A stretch of 64,000 nucleotides of DNA from Shewanella chilikensis (GTDB lineage: Bacteria; Pseudomonadota; Gammaproteobacteria; Enterobacterales; Shewanellaceae), in contig NZ_NIJM01000013.1 in NCBI RefSeq assembly GCF_002836945.1, positions 29,954 through 93,953 on the forward strand, given 5' to 3'. Shown here one piece after another: positions 1 to 14,871 of this stretch. Both the position numbers and the translations under genes were made by a program. The notes beneath the pieces were generated by a model. The model had not been told where the DNA came from. It saw nothing but the letters and a program-made list of their open reading frames with translations, and ran no database searches. Position 1 is the first letter of the stretch, and every line of letters begins with the position of its first letter.

Positions 1-1712
<1,712 letters not shown>

Positions 1713-1829
1713 GTTATTCGCACTGTTCATGGGCGGTATAGGTATTCCAGATAGTTTGTTTTACGGCTATAGATAGACTGCCAGATATCCCGGCGTCTTT
1801 GCCAGTTTTTTATTGTTTCAGGGGCCTAG

Positions 1830-3167
1830 ATGGCACAATTTTTTAGAGAAAAACCAAACAGATCCAAGAAAGTCTCCGCAAAACTGTCACTCACGGCTTC
1901 CGGATTGGATCATCAGGGTGCCGGGATCGGTCAATATCAGGGCAAAGTGGTGTTCATTCCCGGCTTATTGCCTGGTGAGAGCGCCGAGGTGCAGCTCACC
2001 GAACAAAAAAAGAACTATGCCAGGGGCAAACTCATCCGCATCAGCCAAACATCGCCGGAGCGGGTTGAACCCCAATGCCCCCATTATGCGCTTTGCGGCG
2101 GCTGCGATCTGCAACACTTGTCAGATTTGAGCCAGCGGCAGCACAAGCGCCGGGCCTTGGCCGAGTTGTTTGCCAAGCTCTCGGGCCTATCTGAACTGCC
2201 GGAGATCGGCGAGTTGGCTTCCACCCCTTGGCATTATAGACGCAAGGCCAGACTGGCGACCTGGTATGACAAACAAAGTCGCGAATTCACCCTGGGGTTC
2301 AGGGCCAAGTCCAGCAGCAAGGTAGTTGCCATTGGCGAATGTCCTGTATTGGCGGTTTCGTTGTCGGAACTGATAAAGCCGTTGGCGGCGCAACTGGCAC
2401 ACCTGCAGGGCGTGGCTCAGCTTGGTCATGTGGAGCTGATTGAAACCGAAGCCGGTCGTTTTGTGGTGCTGAGAATTACCCGGCCACTGGTGAATAAAGA
2501 CAAGGAAAAGCTCAAGATCTTTGCCGGGCAGCAAGAAGTGCAGTTGGTGCTGCAGGACAATCAGGGCGAGTGTGATTACCTCACGGGCAATCAGCCAAGC
2601 TACCGCTTGCCTGGCGTCGATGGCGATGAGCTGACGCTTAAGTTTAATCCGGGGAATTTTATTCAGGTTAATGGTGAAGTAAACCGTGCCATGGTGGCCA
2701 AGGCCATAGATTGGCTGCAACCCAAGGTCGGCGAGCACATACTGGATCTCTTCTGCGGCATGGGTAACTTCAGCCTACCGCTGGCGGCCACCGGCGCCCG
2801 GGTCACAGGTGTCGAGGGCGTGCCCGCCATGGTTGAGCAGGCCAGACAAAATGCCAAACAGGCCGGGCTTGAAGGGTTGCAGTTCTTTTGCGCCGATCTC
2901 AGCGCCGATCTTTCGGCCGAGCCCTGGCTTGGCAAGGTGGATAAGCTGCTGCTGGATCCCGCCCGTGCCGGTGCCTATGAGACGCTTTCTTATCTGAAAA
3001 ATATCGCGCCTGAGCGGGTGGTGTATGTTTCCTGCAATCCGGCAAGCCTGGCGCGGGACAGCGTCTTGCTGCTCGAGCAAGGCTATCGCCTGGAGCGCCT
3101 CAGTGTGTTGGACATGTTCCCCCAGACCCATCACACCGAAGCCATGGCCTTGTTTGTGCGGAATTGA
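1830..3167 (+). CDS. rlmD: 23S rRNA (uracil-1939-C5)-methyltransferase RlmD
   Basis: SAM-dependent methylation of U1939 in 23S rRNA. The 445-residue protein has the family order: an N-terminal TRAM domain (about 10-70), a 4Fe-4S cysteine set (C83, C89, C92 and C171), a SAM-binding motif [11 protein letters not shown] near 305, and the catalytic cysteine of YVSCNP at residue 402. Length matches E. coli RlmD. It is transcribed away from barA and followed 126 bases later by relA, the same order as in E. coli, where barA, rlmD and relA are also clustered. Confidence 0.96.
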   Translation: MAQFFREKPNRSKKVSAKLSLTASGLDHQGAGIGQYQGKVVFIPGLLPGESAEVQLTEQKKNYARGKLIRISQTSPERVEPQCPHYALCGGCDLQHLSDLSQRQHKRRALAELFAKLSGLSELPEIGELASTPWHYRRKARLATWYDKQSREFTLGFRAKSSSKVVAIGECPVLAVSLSELIKPLAAQLAHLQGVAQLGHVELIETEAGRFVVLRITRPLVNKDKEKLKIFAGQQEVQLVLQDNQGECDYLTGNQPSYRLPGVDGDELTLKFNPGNFIQVNGEVNRAMVAKAIDWLQPKVGEHILDLFCGMGNFSLPLAATGARVTGVEGVPAMVEQARQNAKQAGLEGLQFFCADLSADLSAEPWLGKVDKLLLDPARAGAYETLSYLKNIAPERVVYVSCNPASLARDSVLLLEQGYRLERLSVLDMFPQTHHTEAMALFVRN

Positions 3168-3293
3168 TGCTTTTATTGTCTATCGAGTCAATTTTATCAA
3201 TAAAGGTACTCACGGGGGTTTGACATCCCATCGGGTATGCTCAAGATAGGGAGTCTTGTTGAGTCTGTTAATCGGACACTAAAGGAAGGTGAG

Positions 3294-5504
3294 ATGGTAT
3301 CTGTTCGCGAAGCACACTTTAAGGATCCTGATTTCAATCTGGATGAGTGGGTTAATCGTTATGTGGCCGACTCCGCCGATGCCGGGCGTTTGTTGGAGCT
3401 GATAGCCAAGGTGGAAGCGCTGCCTATGGGTAAGTGCAAGCGTCCCAAAGCCGAGCTGCAGGCCAAGGCGCGGGAGATGATAGAGATCCTCGCGCCGCTC
3501 AACATGGATATCGAAACCCTGCAGGCCGCCATCTTATTTGTGTTTTTCGAGGTGGGCATAGTCGATGAAGCCAAGCTCACCGAAGATTTTGGCCCCGAGT
3601 TGGCTACCTTGGTCAACAGCGTCAAGACCATGGATGCCATAGGCGCACTCAAGGTGGGCAATGACAGCCGCAGCAGCGAACCGCAAATCGACAATATCCG
3701 CAAGATGTTGCTGGCCATGGTGGAAGATGTACGCGCCGTGGTGATCAAACTGGCCGAGCGGGTATGCTTGCTTAGGGCCGTGAAAAATGACGATGAAGAA
3801 ACCCGGGTCTTACTGGCCCGGGAAATTGCCGACATCTACGCGCCGCTGGCTAACCGTTTGGGTATAGGTCAGCTCAAGTGGGAGCTGGAGGATATCTCGT
3901 TTCGTTATCTGCATCCCGAGACCTATAAAGAGATTGCCAAGCAGCTGGATGGCAAGCGCCTGGACCGTGAAGTCTTTATCGACAACTTTGTCAATCAGTT
4001 GCAAACGCGGCTGGATGAAGAAGGCATTCGTGCCAAGGTCTATGGCCGCCCCAAACATATCTACTCCATCTGGCGCAAGATGCGCGGCAAGCAGCTTAAA
4101 TTTGACGAGCTGTTTGACGTGCGTGCGGTGCGAATCGTCACCGACCGGTTGCAGGACTGCTACGGCGCGCTCGGTGTAGTGCATACCCTTTGGCACCATA
4201 TTCCCAGAGAGTTTGACGACTATATTGCCAACCCCAAACCTAACGGCTACCAGTCGATTCACACTGTGGTGGTGGGGCCGGAGGGCAAAACAGTCGAAAT
4301 CCAAATTCGTACCCAGCAGATGCATGAAGATGCCGAGCTCGGGGTGGCGGCTCACTGGAAATATAAAGAGGGCAATCACTCCGGCAAACAGAGTGGCTAC
4401 GAAGAGAAGATCAACTGGCTGCGCAAGATTTTGCAGTGGCAGGAAGATGTGGTTGAGAGCGGCAACCTAGTGGAGGAGATCCGTGCCCAGGTCTTCGAAG
4501 ACAGGGTCTATGTGTTTACCCCGTCCGGAGAAGTGGTGGACTTGCCAGCCGGCTCGACCGTGCTGGACTTTGCCTACTATATCCACTCCCAGGTGGGCCA
4601 CAAGTGTATTGGCGCCAAGGTCGATGGCCGCATAGTGCCGTTCACCTACCAGGTGGAAACCGGTGAGCGCATCGAGATCATCACCTCCAAGCATCCCAAT
4701 CCGAAGCGGGATTGGCTTAACCCCAACCTGGGTTATATCAAGACCTCCAGAGCCCGCAGCAAGATCCAACACTGGTTCAAGCAGCAGGACAGGGACAAGA
4801 ACCTGGTGGCCGGACGCGAGATGCTGGAAGCCGAACTGGCGCGGGTGGGGCTGACACTCAAGGATGTCGGCAGCGCAATTGAGCGCTTCAACATGACCAA
4901 CATGGACGACCTGTTGGCGGCCATAGGTGGCGGCGATGTGCGCCTCAACCAAGTGGTTAATCATGTACAGAGCCGACTCAGAACTCAGGAGCCTTCCGAC
5001 GAAGAGGCGGTGGAAGAGCTGGTCAAGAAAGGTCAGCAGAAACCCATAGGTGCCAATCGCGGCCAGATTGAGGTCAATGGTGTCGGTAATCTGATGAGCC
5101 ATCTGGCGCGCTGCTGTCAGCCGGTGCCCGGTGATGAGATTTTCGGTTTTATCACCAAGGGGCGTGGTATTTCGGTGCACAGAGCCGATTGTGAGCAGGT
5201 CAAGGAATTGATGCGTGCCCATCCCGAGCGGGTAGTGGATGTGGTCTGGGGCGAAAACTACTCCGGCGGCTACAAGATCCGTATTCGAGTGGTGGCCAAT
5301 GACAGAACCGGTTTGCTGCGGGATCTCACCTCTGTGCTGGCGGCGGAAAAGTCCAATGTGCTGGCGATGAGTTCCTCATCGGATCTCAAGAACCAGACGG
5401 CGGCCATTGAACTTGAGATGGAGCTTTATAACCTCGACGGTTTATCCCGGGTTATCTCCAAGCTGACCCAGATAGACGGGGTAATAGAAGCCCGCAGGCT
5501 CTGA
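3294..5504 (+). CDS. relA: (p)ppGpp synthetase RelA
   Basis: Ribosome-associated GTP/GDP pyrophosphokinase of the stringent response. The frame is open from 3237, but the start chosen is the ATG at 3294: it follows AGGAAGGTGAG and gives MVSVREAH, matching the family N-terminus (736 residues). Domains in order: a degenerate HD hydrolase domain lacking the HDxxED signature (typical of RelA, unlike SpoT), the synthetase domain with FDELFDVRAVRIV and KPNGYQSIHTVV, the EIQIRTQQMHEDAE motif, a TGS domain (about 385-460), a zinc-finger-like segment with RCCQP, and a C-terminal ACT domain. A TTGACA hexamer at 3220-3225 could be a -35 element, but no good -10 follows. Confidence 0.96.
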   Translation: MVSVREAHFKDPDFNLDEWVNRYVADSADAGRLLELIAKVEALPMGKCKRPKAELQAKAREMIEILAPLNMDIETLQAAILFVFFEVGIVDEAKLTEDFGPELATLVNSVKTMDAIGALKVGNDSRSSEPQIDNIRKMLLAMVEDVRAVVIKLAERVCLLRAVKNDDEETRVLLAREIADIYAPLANRLGIGQLKWELEDISFRYLHPETYKEIAKQLDGKRLDREVFIDNFVNQLQTRLDEEGIRAKVYGRPKHIYSIWRKMRGKQLKFDELFDVRAVRIVTDRLQDCYGALGVVHTLWHHIPREFDDYIANPKPNGYQSIHTVVVGPEGKTVEIQIRTQQMHEDAELGVAAHWKYKEGNHSGKQSGYEEKINWLRKILQWQEDVVESGNLVEEIRAQVFEDRVYVFTPSGEVVDLPAGSTVLDFAYYIHSQVGHKCIGAKVDGRIVPFTYQVETGERIEIITSKHPNPKRDWLNPNLGYIKTSRARSKIQHWFKQQDRDKNLVAGREMLEAELARVGLTLKDVGSAIERFNMTNMDDLLAAIGGGDVRLNQVVNHVQSRLRTQEPSDEEAVEELVKKGQQKPIGANRGQIEVNGVGNLMSHLARCCQPVPGDEIFGFITKGRGISVHRADCEQVKELMRAHPERVVDVVWGENYSGGYKIRIRVVANDRTGLLRDLTSVLAAEKSNVLAMSSSSDLKNQTAAIELEMELYNLDGLSRVISKLTQIDGVIEARRL

Positions 5505-5531
5505 GGCCAGTTCGGTATTCGACCGGTATTT

Positions 5532-5567
5532 AAAACAGGACGCCTAGGTTGCGTCCTGCTGTTTTTT
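5532..5567 (+). terminator. Intrinsic terminator after relA
   Basis: Eight-base-pair GC-rich stem CAGGACGC / GCGTCCTG (5536-5543 and 5551-5558) followed by a run of T. It lies 28 bases after the relA stop and separates relA from mazG. Confidence 0.8.
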
Positions 5568-5626
5568 AAGACTTATCAAAGAGTCGTTGGATTGGTAAGC
5601 GTATTAGCAACAAAGGAGTAACGGCG

Positions 5627-6436
5627 GTGGCGGCAGATATCAATGCATTGCTTGAGATTATGGCAAAGCTCAGGGACCCTGAGCTGGGTTGCCCCTGGGA
5701 CAGGGCACAGGATTTTGACTCCATAGTGCCCTACACCCTGGAAGAAGCTTATGAAGTGGCCGACGCCATAGAAAGCCGCGACTGGCAGGAGTTACCTTCT
5801 GAGCTTGGCGATCTGCTGTTTCAGGTGGTGTTCTATTGCCAGCTTGGCAAGGAAAAGGGCTGGTTTGATTTCGCCACTGTGCTTGAGCGGATATGTAATA
5901 AGCTTATCAATCGTCATCCCCATGTGTTTGCCGCCGATACCGACTTGAGTTTTGACTCGGCGCCGGATGCCAAGAACAACTGGGAGCGCATTAAAGCAGC
6001 AGAGCGCGCCGGGCGCGAACTGCACTCAGTGCTGGATGATATTCCCAAGGCGCTGCCGGCGTTGGCGCGGGCGGGTAAGATTCAAAAGCGGGTCGCCAGA
6101 GTAGGGTTTGATTGGCCCGAGCTTGAACCTGTAGTCGACAAGGTACAGGAAGAGATTGAAGAGGTGTTGCACGAAGCGCGTCAAGCCACGCCGGATAAGG
6201 CCAGGGTTGAGGATGAAGTGGGCGATTTGCTGTTTGCTGCGGTGAATCTGGCGCGCCACTTGGGGGTGGATCCCGAGCAGGCTCTCAGAGGGGCCAACAA
6301 CAAGTTTGAGCGGCGTTTTCGCGCCGTCGAGCAAAAAGCCAATGCCAGCGGCAAGCCGTTTGCAGAACATGATCTGCAGGCACTGGATGCTTATTGGGAT
6401 CAGGTCAAGCGTGAAGAGCGCGGTGAAATCCAGTAG
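5627..6436 (+). CDS. mazG: Nucleoside triphosphate pyrophosphohydrolase MazG
   Basis: Hydrolyses (d)NTPs to NMP and PPi; thought to clean the nucleotide pool and linked in E. coli to the stringent response. The 269-residue protein has two MazG folds: the first opens with LRDPELGCPWDRAQ and carries the acidic EEAYEVADAI and ELGDLLFQVVF motifs; the second has EEIEEVLHEA and DEVGDLLFAAVNLARH. The start is GTG, preceded by AAAGGAGTAA. Placement right after relA agrees with the E. coli relA-mazEF-mazG-pyrG order; there is no mazEF toxin-antitoxin pair here. Confidence 0.95.
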   Translation: MAADINALLEIMAKLRDPELGCPWDRAQDFDSIVPYTLEEAYEVADAIESRDWQELPSELGDLLFQVVFYCQLGKEKGWFDFATVLERICNKLINRHPHVFAADTDLSFDSAPDAKNNWERIKAAERAGRELHSVLDDIPKALPALARAGKIQKRVARVGFDWPELEPVVDKVQEEIEEVLHEARQATPDKARVEDEVGDLLFAAVNLARHLGVDPEQALRGANNKFERRFRAVEQKANASGKPFAEHDLQALDAYWDQVKREERGEIQ

Positions 6437-6501
6437 CAGGCGAAGCCTGGATTAAAAATGCGCGAATGAGATCAGCGCGTAAAAATTATCGTCATTCCTG
6501 T

Positions 6502-8231
<1,730 letters not shown>

Positions 8232-8237
8232 ACTATT

Positions 8238-8270
8238 AGAGCCGGACTGCTATGGCAGTCCGGCTTTTTC
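8238..8270 (+). terminator. Intrinsic terminator after pyrG
   Basis: Strong 11-bp stem AGCCGGACTGC / GCAGTCCGGCT (8240-8250 and 8255-8265) with a four-base loop and a T tract. A second small GC hairpin follows at about 8275-8289. Confidence 0.88.
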
Positions 8271-8309
8271 ATCCCCGGCCGAGCCGGGAAGTGTGAAGTG
8301 AAAGTCCAA

Positions 8310-8356
8310 TACCCATATGAGAGACGCTGAACGCTCAGATGGGTATGGGTTTTTTC
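8310..8356 (+). promoter_or_regulatory. Terminator-like hairpin in the eno leader
   Basis: Interrupted stem TACCCAT..TGAG (8310-8321) / CTCA..ATGGGTA (8334-8345), followed by GGG and six T. It has the form of an intrinsic terminator but sits only about 25 bases before the eno start codon and 40 bases after the pyrG terminator, so it should lie on any transcript reaching eno from upstream. It could be an attenuator or a backup terminator. Confidence 0.5.
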
Positions 8357-8361
8357 TTTAA

Positions 8362-9675
<1,314 letters not shown>

Positions 9676-9692
9676 TTTTCGCCCCCAGTTTC

Positions 9693-9722
9693 AAAAGGCC
9701 GCCACTTGGTGGCCTTTTTTGT
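9693..9722 (+). terminator. Intrinsic terminator after eno
   Basis: Stem AAGGCCGCC / GGTGGCCTT with a short loop and six T, 18 bases after the eno stop codon. Confidence 0.88.
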
Positions 9723-9773
9723 TGTACTATCAACACTAATCGTATTTTTAGGACATGAGCTGAATTTATCACC

Positions 9774-10076
9774 ATGAAACGACTGCTTTTTGTCATCGTC
9801 TTGCTGCTGGGGCTACTGCAATATCGTCTTTGGCTGGGAGAAAACAGTCTGCCGGAGTACTTCCATCTTGAACAGCAGATAGCGGCTCAAAATGACAGCA
9901 ATGCCAGGCTCGAAGAACGTAACCAGGTACTGAAAGAGGAGATCCGCGATCTACGCAGCGGTACCGAAGCCCTGGAAGAGCGTGCCCGCAATGAGCTGGG
10001 GTTAATCAAGAAGGGTGAAACCTTTTATCGGGTTGTTGGTGGTGAGCAGCGTTCCATGTCTTTGGCCAATCAATAA
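9774..10076 (+). CDS. ftsB: Cell division protein FtsB
   Basis: Bitopic inner-membrane protein that forms the FtsQLB divisome subcomplex. The 100-residue product has one N-terminal transmembrane helix (about 4-20), then a heptad-rich coiled coil (about 29-63), and a short periplasmic tail including ARNELGLIKKGE, which is conserved in the family. It heads the ftsB-ispD-ispF-truD-surE-pcm-nlpD-rpoS gene line that is conserved across gammaproteobacteria. Confidence 0.93.
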   Translation: MKRLLFVIVLLLGLLQYRLWLGENSLPEYFHLEQQIAAQNDSNARLEERNQVLKEEIRDLRSGTEALEERARNELGLIKKGETFYRVVGGEQRSMSLANQ

Positions 10077-10104
10077 CGGCCTAATTTCAACATAACGGAT
10101 ATCC

Positions 10105-10857
10105 ATGAGCGAAGCTATTTCTTCCCGAGCCATAGCGGCCGGGCTCCTCAGTGATGAACAAGTGATTGCCATAGTGCCTGCGGCGGGGATAGGCAGTCGC
10201 ATGGGCGCTGATTGTCCCAAGCAGTATCTGCCGCTTGCCGGCTCCTGTATTTTGGAGCAAACCCTCAAGGGTTTGCTGAGCCACAATGGCATCTCAAAGG
10301 TGATAGTAGCGCTGAACCCAGAAGATAGCTTTTTTGGCAAACTGACGGTGGCCAGTCATCCCAAGTTGGAGACTGTCACTGGCGGTAAAGAGCGGGCCGA
10401 TTCTGTGTTGGCGGCGCTTGAGAGCCTGGTAGCCGACAAGCAATTGCCCGCTAATACCTGGGCTTTGGTACACGACGCTGCCAGACCCTGCCTTACCCAT
10501 GGCGATATTGATAAGCTGCTTGCTTCACGGAAACAATATCCACAAGGGGCGATACTGGCAGCACCGGTGCGCGACACCATGAAACGCAGTGGCGTCGATG
10601 GCTGCATCAGTGAAACGGTTGCCAGAGAAGCACTCTGGCATGCGCTAACGCCGCAGCTGTTTCCACTGCTTACTTTGACCGAGGCGCTGAAAGCGGCGTT
10701 GGCCGCCGGTGTGCTGGTGACAGACGAAGCCTCGGCGATGGAGTGGCGCGGAATACACCCGGCGCTTATCAGCGGCCGCAGTGACAATATCAAGGTAACC
10801 CATCCGGACGACTTGCCGCTGGCAGCGCTTTATCTGGCGCATCAGCGGGGCAACTGA
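10105..10857 (+). CDS. ispD: 2-C-methyl-D-erythritol 4-phosphate cytidylyltransferase
   Basis: Third step of the MEP isoprenoid pathway: transfers CMP from CTP to MEP. The 250-residue protein shows the nucleotide-binding AIVPAAGIGSRMGADCPKQY motif, the ERADSVLAAL loop and the HDAARPC signature. It has an N-terminal extension of about 20 residues before the conserved core. It sits 16 bases before ispF. Confidence 0.96.
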   Translation: MSEAISSRAIAAGLLSDEQVIAIVPAAGIGSRMGADCPKQYLPLAGSCILEQTLKGLLSHNGISKVIVALNPEDSFFGKLTVASHPKLETVTGGKERADSVLAALESLVADKQLPANTWALVHDAARPCLTHGDIDKLLASRKQYPQGAILAAPVRDTMKRSGVDGCISETVAREALWHALTPQLFPLLTLTEALKAALAAGVLVTDEASAMEWRGIHPALISGRSDNIKVTHPDDLPLAALYLAHQRGN

Positions 10858-10872
10858 ATACAGGAACAAGCA

Positions 10873-11352
10873 ATGAATATACGTATTGGACACGGTTTTG
10901 ATGTACATAAATTTGGTGGTGAGCCGCCCTTGATCCTGGGAGGGGTGGAAGTGCCGCACCACACAGGCTTGTTGGCGCACTCGGATGGTGATGTGGTATT
11001 GCACGCGATTTCAGATGCGATACTCGGCGCCATGGCACTTGGTGACATAGGTAAACACTTCCCCGATTCAGATGCCGAATTCAAGGGAGCCGACAGCCGG
11101 GTGCTGCTGCGTCATTGTTATCGCCTGGCACTGGACAAAGGCTTTCGTCTCGGCAACCTGGATGTGACCATTATTGCCCAGGCGCCCAAGATGGCGCCGC
11201 ATATTGAAGCCATTCGGCAGATGTTGGCTGAAGATCTGCACACAGATCTCGATTCCATCAACGTCAAGGCGACCACGACAGAAAAACTCGGCTTTACCGG
11301 CCGCGGTGAAGGCATTGCGGTAGAAGCCGTGGTGCTGATGTTCGGTATGTAA
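10873..11352 (+). CDS. ispF: 2-C-methyl-D-erythritol 2,4-cyclodiphosphate synthase
   Basis: Fifth step of the MEP pathway, cyclising CDP-ME-2-phosphate. The 159-residue trimeric-enzyme family member has the metal-binding D8 and H10 in [11 protein letters not shown], a second histidine in [16 protein letters not shown], and the [20 protein letters not shown] end segment. Its adjacency to ispD is typical. Confidence 0.97.
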   Translation: MNIRIGHGFDVHKFGGEPPLILGGVEVPHHTGLLAHSDGDVVLHAISDAILGAMALGDIGKHFPDSDAEFKGADSRVLLRHCYRLALDKGFRLGNLDVTIIAQAPKMAPHIEAIRQMLAEDLHTDLDSINVKATTTEKLGFTGRGEGIAVEAVVLMFGM

Positions 11353-11387
11353 TACCGACTCATTTACAGGAAAAGATTTCAAATAAG

Positions 11388-12452
11388 ATGAATTCATTAC
11401 ACTTTCTCTATGGCAAGCCTCTCTCCAAAGGCGATATGCGCACCAGCAACAGCGATTTTCAGGTGCAGGAAATACTGCCTTTTCTACCCTCGGGCGAGGG
11501 TGAGCACCATCTGCTGCATATTCGTAAAGATGGCCTGAATACGGTTCAGGTGGCTGAGATGCTGGCCAAATTGGCCAAGGTGCATCCCAAAGAGGTGACC
11601 TTTGCCGGTCAGAAGGACAAGAATGCCATCACAGAGCAGTGGTTCGGCGTACGAATTCCGGGTAAGGAAACACCGGATTGGTTGAGCCTCAACAGTGAGT
11701 CGATCACGGTATTGAGTGCGGCGCGTCATAACAAGAAGCTGCGCATTGGCGCGCTTTCCGGGAACCGTTTCAAGCTGGTTCTGCGCCAGATAACCCAGCC
11801 GGAAGATGTATTGCAGCGGCTGGAGTCGATTGCCGGGAGCGGCGTACCCAACTATTTCGGTGAACAGCGCTTTGGTCACAACGGCCGTAACATAGAAATG
11901 GCGCGGCAGATGCTGCAGGGGCGCAAGGTGAAAGACAGAAACAAGCGCTCTATCTACCTGTCGGCGCTGCGCTCATTATTGTTTAATCAACTGGTCTCTC
12001 AGCGCCTGGCGACCCATGGGCTTGAGTGTCTGGATGGTGACTGTGTCATGCTGGCCGGCAGCCGCAGTTTCTTTGTTGCCGAGCGCTGGGATGAGGTATT
12101 GCAACAAAGGCTGGCAGAGAAAGATATTTTGCTGTCGGCGCCCATGTGGGGTAGGGGCCAGCCACTTAGCAGTGCCGATGCGTTAGCCTTTGAGACTCAG
12201 GTGCTGGCCGAATACCGCGCCGATTGTGAAGGCCTGGAAAAAGCTGGGCTCGAGCAGGAAAGGCGACCACTGTTGCTGCGTCCCGAAGGGATGAAGTACC
12301 AGTTTATCGAGCCGGACACTTTGGAGCTGGAGTTCAGCCTTCCAGCCGGCAGCTTTGCAACTTCAGTACTGCGGGAACTGCTCGATTATGATGATGTGAC
12401 CGAACGTTTGTGGCGTGAGCGCCAGGCGGCTCAGGAAGGAAATCCCGCATGA
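11388..12452 (+). CDS. truD: tRNA pseudouridine(13) synthase TruD
   Basis: Forms pseudouridine 13 in tRNA-Glu. The 354-residue protein carries the TruD motif [15 protein letters not shown] with the catalytic aspartate, followed by the NRF and NYFGEQRFG signatures and the inserted TRUD domain. Its stop codon overlaps the surE start (ATGA), suggesting translational coupling. Confidence 0.96.
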   Translation: MNSLHFLYGKPLSKGDMRTSNSDFQVQEILPFLPSGEGEHHLLHIRKDGLNTVQVAEMLAKLAKVHPKEVTFAGQKDKNAITEQWFGVRIPGKETPDWLSLNSESITVLSAARHNKKLRIGALSGNRFKLVLRQITQPEDVLQRLESIAGSGVPNYFGEQRFGHNGRNIEMARQMLQGRKVKDRNKRSIYLSALRSLLFNQLVSQRLATHGLECLDGDCVMLAGSRSFFVAERWDEVLQQRLAEKDILLSAPMWGRGQPLSSADALAFETQVLAEYRADCEGLEKAGLEQERRPLLLRPEGMKYQFIEPDTLELEFSLPAGSFATSVLRELLDYDDVTERLWRERQAAQEGNPA

Positions 12453-13195
12453 AAATCTTGGTCAGCAACGATGATGGGGTAACGGCACCAGGGATCCGCG
12501 CCCTATCGGAAGCCTTGTCAGCCGTTGCCGAAGTGCTCACTGTGGCACCGGATCGCAACTGCTCTGGAGCCAGTAACTCTTTAACCTTGACGAACCCCTT
12601 AAGGATTAATAAGTTAGACAATGGCTACATCTCGGTAAACGGTACACCAACCGATTGTGTTCATCTGGCGATTCGCGAACTCTATGAAGGCGAACCCGAC
12701 ATGGTGGTCTCGGGGATCAATGCCGGTGCCAATATGGGAGACGATACCCTCTATTCAGGCACAGTGGCAGCAGCGATGGAAGGGCGTTTTCTGGGGTTAC
12801 CGGCTGTGGCCGTATCCCTTGTGGGACGTGAGTTTACGCATTATGACACTGCGGCGGCCTATGCGGTGAAGATCATCATGGGGCTTAAGAAGCATCCTAT
12901 TGCCTCTGATCAGATCCTCAATATCAATGTGCCGGATCTGCCTCTCGATGAAATCAAGGGGATACGGGTTACTCGGCTCGGCGCCCGTCATAAGGCTGAG
13001 GGTATGGTCAGAGCCAGAGATCCTCACGGCCGTGAGGTATTTTGGTTGGGGCCACCCGGGATTGAACTGGATGTGGGTGAAGATACCGACTTTTATGCTG
13101 TGTCTCAGGGATATGTGTCCATCACCCCATTAACTGTAGATTTAACCGCCTATCGGCAGCTGTCTCAATTGCAACACTGGATAGAAAAACTATGA
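12449..13195 (+). CDS. surE: 5'/3'-nucleotidase SurE
   Basis: Metal-dependent nucleoside monophosphate phosphatase needed for stationary-phase survival in E. coli. The 248-residue protein begins [15 protein letters not shown] with the metal-binding DD pair, followed by [14 protein letters not shown] and [27 protein letters not shown]. It overlaps truD and pcm by four bases each. Confidence 0.97.
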   Translation: MKILVSNDDGVTAPGIRALSEALSAVAEVLTVAPDRNCSGASNSLTLTNPLRINKLDNGYISVNGTPTDCVHLAIRELYEGEPDMVVSGINAGANMGDDTLYSGTVAAAMEGRFLGLPAVAVSLVGREFTHYDTAAAYAVKIIMGLKKHPIASDQILNINVPDLPLDEIKGIRVTRLGARHKAEGMVRARDPHGREVFWLGPPGIELDVGEDTDFYAVSQGYVSITPLTVDLTAYRQLSQLQHWIEKL

Positions 13196-13827
13196 CCCGG
13201 GTAGCCTCCACATCGGCATTGAATTTAACCAAAAAACTGCAGGAAGCAGGGATCCGTCATCCGGGTCTGTTGCAGGTGGTGGCCAAAACCCCCAGAGAGT
13301 TGTTTCTTGATGGCGCATTGGCGCATAAGGCTTATGAAAACACTGCTCTCCCTATAGGCTCAGGCCAGACCATATCCCAGCCTTATATTGTGGCGAGAAT
13401 GACTGAGTTATTGTTGGAGCATAATCCTGCCAAGGTGTTGGAAATTGGTACCGGCTCAGGGTATCAGGCGGCGGTATTGGCGCAGTTGGTGCCTGAACTT
13501 TTCACCGTTGAGCGGATCAAAAGCCTGCAAATCCAAGCTCGTCAACGTCTCAAACGCCTGGATCTACATAATGTCCATTTCAAATACGGTGATGGTTGGC
13601 AAGGCTGGCCCAACAGGGCACCCTTCGATGCCATCATGGTGACTGCGGCGGCCTCTGATATCCCTGCCGCCTTGCTGGAACAGTTGGCTGAGGGGGGAGT
13701 ATTGGTGATCCCTGTCGGTGATGAGAGTCAGCAGTTGTTGAAGATCCGTCGGGAAAAGGGACAGTTTATTTCTCAGGTGATCGAGGCGGTGAAATTTGTG
13801 CCTTTAATCAGTGGCGGCTTAGCCTGA
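13192..13827 (+). CDS. pcm: Protein-L-isoaspartate O-methyltransferase
   Basis: Uses SAM to methylate isoaspartyl residues and so start repair of aged proteins. The 211-residue protein has the family-specific [18 protein letters not shown] loop, SAM motif [19 protein letters not shown], and the [20 protein letters not shown] segment. ATGA overlap with surE. Confidence 0.97.
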   Translation: MTRVASTSALNLTKKLQEAGIRHPGLLQVVAKTPRELFLDGALAHKAYENTALPIGSGQTISQPYIVARMTELLLEHNPAKVLEIGTGSGYQAAVLAQLVPELFTVERIKSLQIQARQRLKRLDLHNVHFKYGDGWQGWPNRAPFDAIMVTAAASDIPAALLEQLAEGGVLVIPVGDESQQLLKIRREKGQFISQVIEAVKFVPLISGGLA

Positions 13828-13854
13828 TACTTATTACAGCGTGCAGGAGTATTC

Positions 13855-14793
13855 TTGAATCCATTGCATTTCAGCCAGTTATTGCAACGAAAGACGTCAT
13901 TGTTTTGGCGTCTTGGCTCAGTGCTGTTGGTCACTCTGGTTTCTGGATGTAGTTTTCAGGCTCACAGGCCGGCTCCGGTCGAATCTATTTATGGTGTAAA
14001 ACGGCCGGCAATAGAAAGAGGCTCAATCCAATCTGATACTTACAAGGTGAGAAAAGGCGATACCCTTTATTCCATTGCCTGGGGAGCCGGTAAAGACTAT
14101 GCGCAAATAGCCAAGTTAAATCAGCTAGATAAGTCTTATACCATCTACCCTGGACAGGTACTCATTCTTGAAAGTAAAAAAAATGTTAAACACTCATCAC
14201 GGCTGAACTCGAGTAAAAACTCCAAACCTCAATCTCAAAAACCAAAAGATAAGGTATATAAAAAACAAACGGTTAAGCAGAAACAGGCCGTTGCTCAAGC
14301 TAAGCAAAATAAGCCGAAAAAAACACTTGATCCCAAACCAAAGTCTGCTTACCCTGTATCCAATGGTAAACAGAATGTTAACCATGTTGTCCACAAGCCG
14401 AGTTCGACTCTGCCGGACAAAGTCAGTCGCTGGATATGGCCGGTCAATGGCCGGGTGATTGGCGCTTTCTCTGCCAAAGAGCAGGGAAATAAAGGAATCA
14501 AGATAGCCGGTAACCGAGGCGATATTATTAAAGCCACTGCCGATGGTCGGGTGGTCTATGCGGGTAATGCTTTGCGGGGTTATGGAAACCTCGTCATTAT
14601 CAAACATAGTGATGACTATCTCAGCGCTTACGCCCACGCCGATAAGATCTTGGTCAAGGAAAAGCAGCATGTGTCTGCCGGGCAGACGGTTGCGAAGATG
14701 GGAAGCACAGGCACCAACCAGGTCATGCTGCACTTTGAGATCCGCTACCATGGCCAGTCTGTCAATCCACTCAATTATTTACCCAAACGCTGA
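13855..14793 (+). CDS. nlpD: Murein hydrolase activator NlpD (LysM + degenerate M23 lipoprotein)
   Basis: Outer-membrane lipoprotein that activates the amidase AmiC at the septum. It starts with TTG, placed by a GCAGGAG six bases upstream. The signal sequence ends in a lipobox with VSGC; a LysM domain follows (YKVRKGDTLYSIAW, about 62-105), then a Lys/Gln-rich linker (about 108-190) and a C-terminal M23-fold domain. The usual HxH metal ligands are incomplete: the segment reads QVMLHFEIR where active enzymes have PHLHFE, in line with NlpD being an activator rather than a peptidase. The linker is A-rich and less GC-rich than its neighbours. Promoters for rpoS often lie inside nlpD; none was assigned. 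Confidence 0.93.
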   Translation: MNPLHFSQLLQRKTSLFWRLGSVLLVTLVSGCSFQAHRPAPVESIYGVKRPAIERGSIQSDTYKVRKGDTLYSIAWGAGKDYAQIAKLNQLDKSYTIYPGQVLILESKKNVKHSSRLNSSKNSKPQSQKPKDKVYKKQTVKQKQAVAQAKQNKPKKTLDPKPKSAYPVSNGKQNVNHVVHKPSSTLPDKVSRWIWPVNGRVIGAFSAKEQGNKGIKIAGNRGDIIKATADGRVVYAGNALRGYGNLVIIKHSDDYLSAYAHADKILVKEKQHVSAGQTVAKMGSTGTNQVMLHFEIRYHGQSVNPLNYLPKR

Positions 14794-14871
14794 TTGTTTG
14801 GGAGCCAAAATTGGCATATGGAGGATAAAAAACGATGTAAATTAGTTTGTTAAGGTTTGGGAGAGAATATT

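Noticed and set aside
2187..2738. 183-codon minus-strand frame inside rlmD
   Set aside because: Shadow of a well-supported gene; the protein has no domain and an unnatural composition.
5504..5627. mazEF toxin-antitoxin pair between relA and mazG
   Set aside because: The gap is about 120 bases and holds only a terminator; no coding frames for MazE or MazF.
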